64,000 nucleotides of DNA from Cricetomys ansorgei (GCA_026225945.1 JAMJFZ010000068.1:62001-126000); one strand, 5' to 3'. Shown: positions 21,527 to 35,662, counted from the stretch's first letter. Translations and numbers: made by a program. Notes: generated by a model not told the origin, from the sequence alone.

Positions 21527-24009
21527 TATCTTGTCAGTTCCCTCATATTATGCTGTCATTTCTTATTATGATACCATATATTTATATGGTTTGCATAATA
21601 TCATATTGATTGTGATGTGATTTCTTCTAATAAGGTGTCCTATATTTACATGGTTGATGTCATATTATGATTATGATGTCAGTTTCATCCAATTACGGTG
21701 ACATATGCACACTGATTATACTATTATAATCCATATTTTTTTATCCTTACAATATCACATCATTTCCTTCCAATGGTGATGTCACCACATCATATTGATG
21801 GTGTCACATCATTCAAATTATGATGTCTGTTCTTCCGAATTTTGCTGTCAAATCATTCATATTATGATATCATACATATACATTGTTGATAATTGTCACT
21901 ACATTTATGATGTTGTTTCCTTATTATCATACAGCTTATATTATGACTTATATTTACATGGCTGTTGTCACGTCATCCCAATTATGATGTCAATATCTTC
22001 CAATTATGATGTCATATATTTACAACATTCATGTCAAAATTGTTGTCAGTTTCTTCCAATTGTGATATCTTTTAATGTCATTGATAATGTAACCTAATCC
22101 GCATTATGATGTCCTATCCACCAATTATCATGTCATATTCTTCAAATTGTGATGTCTCAGATCAACTTTGATAGTGTCATGTCATCACAATTATGATGAA
22201 AGTTCCCTCATTCTTATGATGTCATAAATTTACATTGTTGATGTCATATGCTGATTATGCTTTCACATTCTTCATTATCTGAGGTTATATATTCATACTG
22301 TTGAAGTAATATTGTGATTATGATGTTCATTTCTTCCAATTATGTTTTCACTTTCCTATTTTGATGTCATCTATTAATATCATTGAAGTCACATTATCAT
22401 AATTATGATGTCAGTCATTCCTATTATGCCATGCCTTAATTTTTGACGACATATAGTTACGTAGTTGATGTCACATCTTCATGATTGTGATGAGAGTTTC
22501 CTCAAATTATGAGATCATATATTGACATTGATAATTCCACATAGTTCCAATTATGTCAATACCTTCAAAATTCAATAGCATTCTTCTGTTCAGACATATA
22601 TATATTTTTCATGCCATATTTTTGTCACTTTCTTCTAATTATAATGTCATATTGATGGTTGAATATCATACCAATTATGGGATAAGTTCCTTGTAAATAT
22701 GCTGTGATGTCCTTTTTATTATTATTTTATATTTACCCTCTTGATATTACAAATTTGCAATTATGTCAGTTCCTTTCATTTATGATGAGATATATATTTA
22801 CTTTGATGATGTTACATAATCCACATTATGATGCCATGTCCCTCCAATTATCAGGTGACTTGGTTCCAATTTTGATGTCACATTCTTACAATGATAGGGT
22901 GGTATAACATCCCAGTTAAGCTGTCAGTTCCTTCCAAATATAATGTCATATCATTCTCATTATGTTGGTATATATTTGTGTTATTTATTGCACATGATAT
23001 TATGATGGTGTCAGATTACACTAATTATTTTGACATGTCTCTAATTATCACATTATTTCTTTCTATGATATCACATACATAATTTAATAGTGTTATATTA
23101 TCTCGATTATGCTCTCACATCCTTACATTGATTGTGGCACATCATCTCAATTATGTCTGCTTCTTTGAATTATAATGATGTGTATTTACACTGATGATAT
23201 CAAATCACCTTAATTATGATGTCAATACCTTACAAATATATCATGTCCTTCTTGTGATGTCATATATTTACATTGATGCCACATAATTCTCATATGATGT
23301 GAAATCCTTCTTATGACCATGTACTTTTATTGCAATTGTGATGTTACATACTTATATTGATGCTGTTATGTCATCTGAATTCTGATGTCAGTTTCATCCA
23401 ATTATTTTGTCATGTGCTTATGATATCATATATTTACATTATTAAAACATCATCTTCTGATGTCAGTTTCTTCAAATTGTGATGTCATTTATTGACACTG
23501 ATAATCTCCCATAAACCTGATTTTGATGTCAGTTATTTTCAAATATGATGTCATATATTTACATTGTTTATGTCACAGTATCATTTATGATGTCAGTTTC
23601 TTCTGATTATGATGAACATTGTGATGGTACATAACCCAAATTAAGTCACACTCTTACAATTATCATATTTCCTTTCAATTATGATGTCACATCCTCAGGT
23701 TTATGGTTACACTTCACCCCTATCAAGATGTTAGTTCCGACCATTCATGCTGTGATAACCTTCTTACTAGGATATCATTTATTTACATTGTTGATGTCAC
23801 ATCATCACAACTATGATGTCATTTCCTCTAATTATGATGGCATATATTTACATTAATGATGATGTCATATAATACACATTATGATGTCATATACTTCAAA
23901 TCATCAGATGATTTCATTCCAATTATGATGACAAATCCTGACATTGATTGTATCACAGCATCCCACTCATAATGTCAGTTCCATTCAATTATGCTGTTGT
24001 AACCTTCTG
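21527..24009 (+). repeat. Satellite array A', unit 1 (partial copy of A)
   Basis: This starts in mid-array and aligns with array A from about 12521 onward (shared CATTTCTTATTATGATACCA), an offset near 9.0 kb shrinking to about 8.93 kb through internal deletions. One loss lies opposite roughly 14130-14210. It is more diverged from A than A is from its 25-kb partner, so this internal duplication is older. Confidence 0.85.
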
Positions 24010-25255
24010 TGATGATTCCAAGTGTAGTAAGGGCTCTGTTTCACAAAGTTCCAGTGCTAGAATGACTTTGATTGACCCTTCAATGCCCTTGACAGAAATT
24101 CACTAACACCTTCCACTTATATTCTTTACTGTCAAAGGCCTCTCACCGAAAGATAAGAGTTGGAATGATGTAACAAATGCTGATGTTAATAAAAATGAAA
24201 CTAATGGCAGGACCTTGGGAAATACAAATATGCAGAAATTTGAGTCTTCCTAGAGTCTAGGACTGAGACATACATTTAGATTATTAATAATTGATATTAG
24301 TAAGCATAAGACAGGAGGTGGAAGAAGAATTATTAAAGAAGAAACAAACTAGAGAAATTCTAGAAGCTGATGAGCTGTAGCTGGATCATCAGGTTTTCAT
24401 GTCCAGCTTCAGAAATAAAGAATTAATATGGGTGGGGAGAGAGATCATGTACTTAATGATAAGCCTTGGTATGTTCCTGAAAATAAAGTAAGCATTTCTA
24501 GTAGTCCTAATGTCCTTTGAACCTTTACAGGACTGGAATAAAGATAGGGATTGTATTGAAATAAGAGTTCATGACAGAGTCACAGCTGCCTGTCCTCCTG
24601 TGCAAACATATCAAATAAAGATTTTTCTGATAGTATGGAAATACAAACAGCAGAGTGCTTTTGATTTTTAAGTATCAAAGAAAAGGATGGTGGTTTTATG
24701 TTAAACAGAACAGAGAAAGGAAAGAAGAATTTAACAAGGGTCAAAAGTGACTGTTGTTAAAAAGATATGTTTGATGTAACAGGCATTATAATCCATTAAG
24801 TCTATGTTGAACTTAAACAGAGTGAAACTCAAGTAGCATCATCCTTTCTAGCATTTCTTTAACAATAAGTCTTTATGGACAATTTTAAGGAGAAAGGTGT
24901 TGAGTTAAAGAAAACTGATTTTATCATAATGTTAGCTTTTAGTTTTGACAAAATTTGCTATTTGCCTGCTTTGTTGATTTTAATATACTTATATTATCAA
25001 GGAAGACTTTACAAAACTGACTTCCAGAGTGTATGTAATCAATCATCAAAGTCTTAAAGGAAATGATTTTGTGCATAAAGAAAGCCTTTGACAGTCACAA
25101 ATTGTCAGAATAGGTCAACTCATACCAAGATGTGCTTCCTCTCTGTCAGTCTCTTATAAAAAAAACTAAATGATGTCCTGCATCTGATTCTTCTGTCATC
25201 TCTCTCTCATAAATCCACTTTAAGCTCTGCCCTCACCAAGGCTGGACCTCAGCAG
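24010..25255 (+). mobile_element. Insert S', unit 1 (LTR-like element)
   Basis: Second copy of insert S, 1246 bp. This is the clearest case of the flanking 5-bp duplication: TTCTG at 24005-24009 and TTCTG at 25256-25260. It starts TGATGATTCC and ends CCTCAGCAG. Being in the same monomer position as S at 15069, it was inserted before the 9-kb duplication. A 60-codon frame at 24875 is not preserved in the other copies. Confidence 0.6.
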
Positions 25256-26313
25256 TTCTGATTATGATAGCATATACTTACAATGTTGTTCTGACACCAT
25301 CATGATTATGATGAAATTTGCTTCTGAACTTTTTATTACAGTGCTGATGTCACAGTATCCACACTAAGAAGTCATTTCTTTCAATTATCACATTATTTCC
25401 TTCCAATTATGAAAATATGTCATATCCTCAAGGTGATGGTGATGGTGTAATTTCCTTCCATTTTTGCAGAAATATCTTCCTTATTTAGATTTCCTTTCTT
25501 TATAGTGTTGAAGTCACATTACAGTTGTGATGTCATTTTCTTACAATTGTGATGACAAATGTATACATTCATGATGTCACAAAATCCACATTGCGATATC
25601 ACTCTTACAATGATCAGATAATTTGTTCCAATTATGATGACCTCGTCTGGCATTTATTTTGTCACATCATCCAAATTATGATGTCTGTTCTGTCCAAACA
25701 TGCTTTCTTGTATTTCTTATTATGGTGTCATATATTTACATCGTCAACATCATGTCATAATGAATATGGTGTCCATTTCATCCAATAATTATTACATATA
25801 CTTAACTACATTGGTGTTAACACATCATACTATTTATGATGTCAGTTCTTTTTTTCATTATGATAACACATATTTACCTGTATGATGTCACATTGTTACT
25901 ATGCTGTCAGTTTCTTCAAAATATGATGTCATGTGTTAGCACTGGTAATGTCATATAACCTAAATTATGTCATAGTCTTCCATTTCTCAACTCAGTCTTC
26001 CAATTTTGATAATATATATTTGCATTGATAGTGACATATCATACCAAATATGGAAACTTCTTCCAACTAGGATGTCATCTCCAAATTGTGATGAGTATTT
26101 ACATTTTTTATCTCACTCCATCACAAATATTATGCCAGTATTTTTCTAATTGTGATGACATATTTTACATTAAGGATGATGTCATGTTGTCCACATTAGG
26201 ATGGTCTATCCTTCATTAACACATATTTTCCTTCCAATTGTGATGTCACAGACCTACATTGTCAGTGTCACATCATCAAATTGTATCACATAGTTACATT
26301 GTTGATGTCACAG
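25256..26313 (+). repeat. Satellite array B', unit 1
   Basis: Second copy of array B. At the position equivalent to the telomeric insertion it reads CACATCATACTATTTATG, so it lacks both the insertion and the CCCT seed found in B. Confidence 0.85.
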
Positions 26314-29300
26314 AAAACTGCAGTCATCAACAGTGTCTCAAGACCTTCAGTCCCCAAAGATATAAGGACCAACATTTGCTGAAATGTAGAGTGTAACAGT
26401 ATGTGGATGTGTGTGGGCTCACCTAGGACAACAAAGTGGCATAATGCTAGATGAAATCCCTCCCAGACTTTAGCTGAGGGAACCACTGTCATGGCAAGCA
26501 CCATGCTGAACAGAGAAAACTTTACTGTCACTGCTCAGGTGTTTTTATTGATATAGAATTCCTCAGGTGTTCTACTTATTGCACATGCAGAGCATGACCA
26601 AACAACCATCACCAACATAAATCCAGCACTTGCAGACACTACTAAACACCAAGACCTAGGCTGACCCTCACCCAACAGTGCACAAAATTATTTTAAACAT
26701 AACTAAAAATAAACTTCCACAACTACAGAGGAATATAAAATATACAAACAAAAGAACAACAACAACAACAAAACTACAAGCATACAGCATCTCAACTGCT
26801 CCCTGCCTGTTGGCTGCATGACAGGAATCAAAGGAATTTTTCTCGGGTCATCAGGAAACTTTTATGATCTCACAGACAGTCACAATTTAACCGCGGTGTT
26901 TGGGTGTCTCTGATTCTTTTACTTGCTCTAGAGATTTTTTACCTCCTACTGGTTTGACTCATGCAACATTGATTTGAGTGTTTGTGCATAGTCTTATTGT
27001 ATATTTTCATGCTGTATTCTGTTGATATCCTTGTGAGACCTGTTCTTTTCTGATGGGAAATAGAAGACCAGCACATCTGTGAGGGCAGAGGGCATGGATA
27101 GGTAGAAGGAAAAAAACTGATGTCATGATGTATTATTGCATGAGAGAAGAATACAATAAACAAAAAATTCTGCAGAGAAGGTGCCACATTAGAGATAAAC
27201 ACCTATTTCATCAACCAAGTCTTAGTCTAAGAAATAAGTTCAAAATCTGATGAGGACATACCCAGTGGACAATTTACCCATTTGGATACCTCAGAAGACC
27301 AAGGTTTCCAATCCATAGTGACAATTCATAGGAAACAAGAATTTCTCCACCAAAATTCTTTGATCAACTTATACATAACTGTAACCTGTGCCAGCTGACA
27401 TTACTATCTTTAGTTCAACTGCCAGATGTGAAATCAAGCTTTCAAGACTTAAGCAATGGCTTGATTTAAACCGACATATGCTGAAATGAAAGGCTGCAGC
27501 AGTTACTGACATTAAGTAAAACAAAAGAAAAACAAAAATAAACCCAAGTACCACAGCATCTAAGCTGCTACATTCCTGTTGGCTCTTTGACAGGGGATAA
27601 TGAGAATCTCATTGGTGTCATGACTAAACCATTGTGATCTCATACACAGTAACAAGTTAATAAACTTTCTAGTGTCACACAGTTCCCACTCACTCATGAC
27701 ACTTCAATATAAACTTATTTACTTTTTCCAATATCACAAGTCTATCTTTGAGTTCTAACTCCTTTTTACTTCTCTTACCAATACTTTAGGTAAAATGGGT
27801 GCTGTAAAGCACACAAGTGAATGAAGGTATTACATTGCCAGTCTAGTAGATTCATAGATTCTTAGACATACTTCAGATACACATGTTTTCATATCACTAG
27901 ACTGGAGATGAACACTGATGTGTGTACTGCCTTCAGCTCCTTCCAACTCAAAAGGACACATGTTCTCTATAATATGTTCTTTTGAATAAGGGAACCAAAA
28001 CCCAGTGGAGAGATGCAAAGTACTAGAGGATATAGAGTTACAAATATCTCTTCCTGAACAAACACACCAACACTGAAATACACACACACACACACTCACA
28101 CACACACACACACGATACATAAGATGGCATACATGCTGACAAATCTCCATACTTCTATTGATTCACTAGCACAGGTACCAAGAACAGATACTTATTTGTG
28201 GATTTCTGGAAAATTGCCATTTTACCTTTGGAAAAGCTTTTCATATGCAAACACGAAGTCTTCAACAATCTAAGGAAGAAACTGCAAAAGCTGCCTCCTT
28301 ACTATTGATATCTTTGGGAATGACCAGACAAAAAGACAACACTCTTAGTTCCTTCTAGACATTCTTCCCACCACCACCCTCTCCTGTACAACCAGAATCC
28401 AGGATCTATTGTACTGCTGAACACTGAATTGTATGCATTTTGGCCTGCTATGAATTCTCACCAGGAGCAGGCTATGTAATTCAATTGACTGATGAGCTGC
28501 TGTTCACACAGATGCCAGTCTATTTCAATCAATATGCTAGACACAAGAATAGACAATTGTTCCAACTATACAAAATACTTAGCTCTGTGATTGGTTCATT
28601 ATATCCTGTACTATTTTGAGCTTCTTTTGAAGGTTGTGATTGCATGGGGCACACACCAAATATCGATCATTGTTCCTTTTTTTAAAATAATGAGGGGACA
28701 AGTAATAAATGTGCTATCCTAATAAATTACATACCTAACACCATTTACCAGGTTTTCTGTACATTTTGAGGCTTGGCTTCCTTTCTAGGAAAGGTATACA
28801 GTATATATGCTTACTCACTACTTCATGGGAATTATAACATCTATCCCCTACCAATGATTACAATTAGCCAATGATTTTATATACTCAGTCACAAGGATGG
28901 GCAATTATACTAATGAGAATACATGCTCCTGAACATTGTCCTGTACAACCAGTGTCAACATGGGCTCCTCTTCAGAACTGTGACTGCATGGGGATTCCAC
29001 CATAGAACAATCTTTCTTTTTTAAGCTTTAAGGTGGCAAGAAGGAGAGGAGCTGAACTTCATCTACAACAGACACAATATAATCCTTGACTTCTGAACAA
29101 TAAAAGGCTTGCATTCCAATCAGGGGAAGAACATATTATGTGTGATCTTAGGCTAATTTGTGAGTTTTTTGAGCCCCAGGCCCTACCATGGATTACAATA
29201 AAGTCCTATGATACCCATTCTTCTACTGTAATCAGGGAGCAACTTGCCAAAAAGAATGAACACATGACATGAAAATATGATAGCTCAAAGCATTTCTCAA

Positions 29301-30428
29301 CCTGGATCCTAGTATACATCCTGGGGAACTTGACCTAGGTGGATTTAGGTAACATCAGATTTAAACTGATTCAACTATTCCAGGAGTCATGTTTTCTACA
29401 TAAGCCACACAAGCAACAAAACCTGAAAAAAGCAAACTCTTTCTATGTCATTGATTTTTAATATCCTTTGATCCCTATATGAAGGGCTCTGGTTGTATAA
29501 TTTTCACAATGAATAATCACACAACATTCAGCTTTTTGATGATACAAATGTTTTAGCTGTAAAAGATTCAAAGTCTGCAAATCAAACTACAGTACTCCCA
29601 ACTCCTTATAATAATAATGGATTTGAAGTTTTCTTTCAAAAATATTGTCTGACAGGTAGTTGGCCCAAGAGTAACCATACAGCTCTTCTAACGGAAGACA
29701 TTTAAAATGAAAACGAAAAATAAGAAGGGAAGAATAAAACAAAATGAAAGATGAAGAAAAAAATCTAATTAGGAATGAATAATAAAGATAAAATAATAAG
29801 AATATATAAAATATAAATATAATAAATAATAATTACTTATTAAATAAATAAATGTATAAAATAAATGAATATATAAAATATAAATATAAGTAATAAAAAA
29901 TAAAAAAATATATAAAATATGAAAATAACAATAACCTAATAAAGTTAAAAATAGGACATGATAAGGAGGCATGGATGTAGAAAAGAAGAATTGAGGATGA
30001 ATCGATGAGTTGAAAGTAGGACAGATGATTAGGAATGTTGTATTATGTAGATAGTGAGGTATATGCCAAGAAATGTGCTATGAGTGTGTTTAGAGAACAG
30101 AGAAGGATTCTTGGGACAGTGATTGGGGTTGTGTTAAATTTGGATCTCTCATTATTTCTGCTAGGAAAACAAGAAAGGGCCCAGCATGTTCCCCTTTGCC
30201 AAGCCCCATATGCACTCCTGGGTGACTACTGTTATGCATCCCTGCTAAATATTGCCACAATGGGCACCTGGAACTGTGTTTTTAATCTCTGCTAGAAAAG
30301 AAATCTAGACTTCTGCATGCCTCAAGAGATTGCACTGGTCACCAGAGTCCCAATACTTCAAATTCCAGAGGCTATGATGGACCAGTGCCATGTTATGAAG
30401 GAAGTAGACGACACTCACTGCAAGGCCT
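26314..30428 (+). repeat. Block C', unit 1 second copy
   Basis: Second copy of block C. Unlike the first, it continues past AAGGCCTGAAAAG into block D, giving the uninterrupted arrangement. It contains the interrupted CA tract at 28081-28113 and the A/T-rich tract at 29770-29945. A minus-strand 81-codon frame (26286-26531) overlaps the array boundary and is not supported as a gene. Confidence 0.75.
28081..28113. repeat. CA microsatellite in block C'
   Basis: About 33 bp of CA with one TC interruption. Orthologous to the pure 58-bp tract at 19184. Confidence 0.9.
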
Positions 30429-33389
30429 GAAAAGAAATCCAAAGGAGAGAAAGCAGTGTGTGTATCACCAATATGATTCTGATTCAGGGCAGTATTTAAT
30501 CTGCAATATCATATGCATTTAACCTAGGTCCATTTAATATGCCCTCTGATGAGACAATTTTCCCAATTTTCTGCCTATTCAAAGACTCCTATGTGTCAAC
30601 CCACCTACTTTTTTAGGCAATGCTGGAAAATGATATTATCCCCATGTTGAGTAAGTGGAATGGACTTAGGGTTGAAGATTGTACAGGATTCTCATTTCCA
30701 AGGAATATAGACATTGTCTGGTAAAATGGCTCCACCTCAATGAGAGAACCCATTTGAAAAGATAACGTGAATTCCATTATTAGCTGGATGAGCCTAAAGA
30801 AGTCTGAAGAACAAATCATTGACACTGGAACAAAAGACAAAGACATCCCAGAATGAAATGGCAAAATCCTGATTTGTACATCGTATAGGACCCTCAGCTG
30901 TCATCATGGCCCCATGTTTAACTGTCAAGGGATTTCAAAGGATATCCATACACCTTTAACTGATTAATATTAGGTCCCATACTACTCATTCTTATACCTA
31001 CAAATAGGGAGTAGCTTGGCAAGGAGGGAAGCATAACATACCAAGGAGGAAAAAAAGATACCTGGAAGGCTTTCTCAACTGTGAGCACTTCATTCCTCCT
31101 GGCCATCTAGACCAAGGTAGAGTGAAGTGACCCCAGATTAAAAATGGGTCAGCTAGCCAAAGAAGCATTTTTCCTAGATAAGCCACATAAGCAGTGTAAG
31201 TGGACACAAGAAACTCTTCTCATTCACTGAATTTAAGCTCCATTGTATACCTTCATAGAGATCTCTGCTTCTCATCATTTTCACCATGAAGAAAGTCTTA
31301 AATGTCTCCTTACTAAAGCTAGCTATGGCAGATGCCTAATCTACAATCCAAGGCACAGTGCTCACAAAAACTTGTATTAGTTCTGGTTTCTTGCCTCAAC
31401 ATTATCTGACACATAATTAGTACATGATGCAGCTATCCTCATAGAGGACATTTAAAAAAATAAAATCAAAGAAAGCAAAGATGAAAAAAAGCAGTGAAGA
31501 AAGAAAGAAGCAAAAAGAAACTAAACAGAGGCAGAAAGGACCATGAATAAGAAAAGAACAAAGGATAAATGATGGGAAGTAGATAGTCAACAATGTAGGA
31601 AAGAAAACAGGCTGAATGGCAAGAAGGACATGTAATTGGGAAGGTTTTACTTATGTAGTTAGTGGTGAGTATTCTCCTCTATAGAGTTAACTTTAGTTGA
31701 AAATAAATAATGAGAAAAGAAGAAATGAATGAGCAATGAAGTGAATACAAGTGTTGTGTTAAGATCAAAAAAGGGTGGTTTACTCTAATAATAGTATATT
31801 CTCAAAAATGATATTGAGTAATTACTATTTCTCGTACCTAGGGAAGGCTATTTCTTCCACTCCAACATTTCTTCCTTTCTATAGATCTTTGTTTAGGACT
31901 GTGGTCTTCTGTTGTTTCATTTTGCCTATCTATTGTTAGGATTTTCTAACTTCAATTTAGGCTGTCATTCATGTCAACTTTTGTTAGAGTGGATACAAGA
32001 ATCAGGGTACGTGGGAAGTTTTGGAGAGAACAAATAGAAGTGGAAAATATGATTATCTTAAAATCAGAAAATAAAAGAAAATACAAACATTGAAGGGAAG
32101 AACTGTTATGTTCCCACATGGATGAGCTTGGGCCAAAATTAGCAGAACATGTAGTGTTCCATAAATGAGTTATGGGTGCCTGTGGAGAGCAGAGAAAGCA
32201 CCTTGGGACAATGAATGGGGCTGTGTGAATTTGAGATATCTATGTTTTCTGCTAGGAAGTCAGGAATGGAGCCCATCAACTCTTCCACTTTCCCAAGCCC
32301 CAAAAGTTAGACTGTTGTGTGAATACTGTTTTGCATCCTGCTAAGCTTTTTTGTCTGTATGAGGTCAAGAAATCTAGAACACCACTTACCTCAAGAAACT
32401 GCACTTTTCACCAGGGTAACCAGACCTTGGGCAGAATGAGCAGTTGGGGTGTCCTGGAGGAAGCAAATTTCCCTTGAATCCAAAGTAAAGTAGTGTTTGC
32501 ATTACCATGACAATTCTGATTTGGGGTAACATTTCACCTGGAATGAAATAAGACATGATGCTTATAACAAAGGTCCACTTACTGGGACCTCTGCATAACT
32601 GCTTACCATAAGACAGTCCCAGATGCCAAACCACTCACTATTTTAGGCAATTCTGCCAAGTGATGTTTTTCCCATCTTGGTAAATGGTCTTAGGGATGAA
32701 GATTGAACAGAATCTCATTTTCAAGGATCAGATATACTGTCTAGTAAAATGGCATGTCAATCCTAATTTCTTACACAGCATGAAAACTGAATGGAAACCA
32801 TTCTTAGGTGGATGAAGATACAGAATCCTGAGGTATAATGTCACTGACACTGGGCCAAAGTCAGAGCTGAGATGCCCCCTGCGTGGAATAACAACTCCTG
32901 AATTGTAGAGGGTGCAGTACTCAAAGCTGTGGTCTTGGCCGTATTTAATTTTGACATACAAAGCAGTCAGTCTTCCCTGGTGGTAATGACACAGTGAACC
33001 CAGGCACCCAGAAAAAATAAATATTCGAAGTTCAAAGAGGCTATAGTAGTGAAAACACCTACCTCATCACCCAGAAACCATTCTATGAAATAACTATAGC
33101 TTGTGAAAACTAGTACACAATGTCAAACTCATCTTGTCCTCGATACCTCAGAGGCCTTCAGCTTTCTATACAAAGTTGAAAACCTTGCATGAGAAGATAT
33201 CCACAGACTACAGCCTATGTTACCAGTGAACCTTGCCTTGGGTACTAGTGAGAGGTACAATTTAGCATCCAGGACTTGTGTCATAGTTTTATTGGAAACA
33301 TCATCACCAAAGTAGAAATGCAGAAATTCACCAATGCAAAAATGTAGAAATAAAAGTTGTTACGAGATATTTTGGAGGCATGCTAATAC
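30429..33389 (+). repeat. Block D, copy 1 (ancient relative of block C's right part)
   Basis: About 3 kb following C'. Its parts resemble parts of C' in order. 30950-31200 resembles 29190-29420 (CCATACTACTCATTCTTATAC against GATACCCATTCTTCTACTG, then TAAGCCACA). 32165-32500 resembles 30080-30400 (TTTTCTGCTAGGAAGTCAGGAA against TTTCTGCTAGGAAAACAAGAA). 32635-32760 resembles 30600-30730 (TTTTAGGCAAT). So C/D carries an older internal duplication. On the minus strand a strong splice-donor-like CTTGAGGTAAGTGG (32385-32398) and a YVKIKYGQDHSFEYC frame (32961-32728) hint at a former gene. Differences from the 60.4-kb copy are mostly amino-acid changing, so no constraint is evident. Confidence 0.6.
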
Positions 33390-35125
33390 CCAAACATCAC
33401 AAAATTCAAAAAGTAATAGAATTATATGCCCATTTCATTCTTCAACATAGTTGCAAATTAACTTAAAAAAATACTCACAAAGCACATCCAAGAACACATT
33501 AAAAATATTATTCACCATGATTGAATAGCCTTGATCCCAGAGAAGAAGGGATCGTTCAATATAAGAAAATAAGTCAATGTAATCCACTGCATAAACAAAT
33601 TAATAGAAAAAAATCTGCATGATCATCTCAGTACAATGTGAAAAAGCTATTGATAATATCAAACAACCCTTCAAAATAAACCTTATGAGAGATTGAGGAT
33701 AAAAAGGCCATACTGAAACATAATAAAGGTAAGTAACAGCAATTCTACTGACAGCATCAAATTAAATAGAGGAAAATTAAAAGAAATTTCACTAAAATCA
33801 GAAGGAAGATTGGGTTGTTCCCTCCATTTATAAATATTGAATACAGTACTTAAAGTACTAGCAAGAACAATGAGACAAGAGAAGGAGATTAAGGGGATAT
33901 GAATCCACAAGAAAACAGTCAAAGTATCCTTATTTGAAGATGAGATATTATATATAAATGACCTCAAAAACTGGATCAGGGAACTCCTATAGCTGGAAAA
34001 CAACTTCACTGAAATGGATGGCTACAAGATAAACTAAAAAAAAAATCTGTAGCCCTCCTATATACAAATGACAAATAGAGAGAGAAAGAAATAAGAGAAA
34101 AAATACTCTTCACAATAGATAGAAATAACATAAGGTATCTTTGGCAACTCTAACCAAGCAAGTGAAAGACTTGAATGACAAAATCTTTATGTCCTTGAAG
34201 AGGGAATTTGAAGATCTCAAAAGATGGAAAGAAATCTCATGATCCTGAGTTGGTAAAATTAACATAGTAAAAATGGCCACTGTACTAAAAATAATCTAAG
34301 GACTCAATGCAATCCCTATCAAAATCCCAATATACTTCTTTAGAGACATTAAAAGGGCAATACACTACTTCATATGTAGAAATAAAAACTTTGGATACCT
34401 AAAAAAATCCTGAAAAAAAAAGAACTTCTAGGGTATCAAGATCCCTGATCTTAATCTGTACTACAGAGCCATAGTAATAAAAACTTCATGGTATTGGCAC
34501 AAAAACAGACATGATGACCAATGGAACAAAATAAAGTATACAGATATATATCCACACACCTAAGGATACCTTTATAAAGAAGCTAGAAAAAATACAATGA
34601 CAAAAAGGAAGCAGCTTTAACAAATGGTGTTTGTCTAATTGGATGTCTGAGATATGGAATGCAAATTAGATCCATATCTATTACTGAGTACAAACCTCAA
34701 TGTCCAAATGGATCTAAGTTCTCAATATAAAAACAGATATACTGAATCTGATTGAAGAGATAGCAGGAAATAGCCTTGAGAGCAGTGGCACAGGAGGCAC
34801 CTTTTTTAATAGAACACTGAAAGGTCAGGAACAAAGATCAAAGATAAATAAGAGGACCTCATGAAACTGAAAAGCTTCTGTAAGGAAAATGACATTGTCA
34901 ACAGGGCAAAACAGAAGCCTACAGAATGGGAAGATATTGACCAACTCCACTTCCAATAGAGAGTTAACATACAAAATAAATAAAAAATGCAAGAATCTAC
35001 ATGTCAACAAAACAAATAACCCAATTAAAAATGGGGTGCATATCTAAACAAAGAATTCACAAAAGAGGAATCTCAAATGGCTGAGAAACACTTAAAGAAA
35101 TGCTCAACATCTTTATGTATCTGGG
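33390..35125 (+). mobile_element. L1 ORF2 fragment, copy 2 (RT to C-terminus)
   Basis: A 1.7-kb plus-strand L1 remnant covering the middle of the reverse transcriptase domain through the C-terminal region. Landmarks: GAACACATTAAAAATATTAT, TCAATGTAATCCACTGCATA, ACTAAAATCAGAAGGAAGA, GAACTCCTATAGCTGG and GATCTTAATCTGTACTACAG. The catalytic F-A-D-D box is degraded to F-E-D-E (33933-33944). Multiple stops and frameshifts make it inactive. It is 5'-truncated and lacks a clear 3' UTR and poly(A) tail before block E. Confidence 0.9.
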
Positions 35126-35662
35126 ATGGCTCTCTAGGGGCAATCAGCTACTGAGTATATCAGACAGTTTGTGTGGGTGTGGCTTGTAGGTGGTTGAAGG
35201 GTTCAAGGTGGAGGTTAGAATAGGGAAAGGGTTAGGGATGCTTGTTAGGCTCAGGACTTGTGAAGCATAGACCATGGGGTCTTCAATGACACTGCAATGA
35301 GACACTTTCCTCCATTCTGTGTGCTAGGAGGTTTAGAAAATGCTTCCTCATTCCAAAGGAATGCTCCAGAAACACATGACAATCTGTAACACAGCAGAGA
35401 GGACTCAGAAACAAAAATAGACTTTTGGGACAGGGACTGGAATCTGTCCCTTTGTGACCAAGCAAGGACATTCTGACTTGGACCTGCCCAGAAATCCTGC
35501 TGCAGTCTACTCTACACCACACACCAAGGTGATCACTACAGCTGCCACAACAGACCTGGTTGTCATGACACTGAGTGACCATGGCCACAACCAAGCATTT
35601 AGGTAAAGGATTCCTGACAAGAAGGCTCTCCTAGGCTAACATTTGACACATACACTTTCAAG
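35126..35662 (+). repeat. Block E, copy 2
   Basis: Close copy of 10086-10617 between the L1 fragment and array A of unit 2, with the same boundaries on both sides. Open frames on the minus strand (35283-35594) differ in phase and length from copy 1. Confidence 0.7.

Noticed and set aside
21230..21571. 113-codon plus-strand frame identical at 46268-46609
   Set aside because: Identity comes from recent DNA duplication. The frame crosses the C/A' breakpoint, and in C' (30035-30295) and C'' (57717-57914) the phase ends elsewhere.
33390..35125. Active L1 element
   Set aside because: It is 5'-truncated, carries multiple stops and has a broken F-A-D-D catalytic box. No ORF1 or promoter is present.
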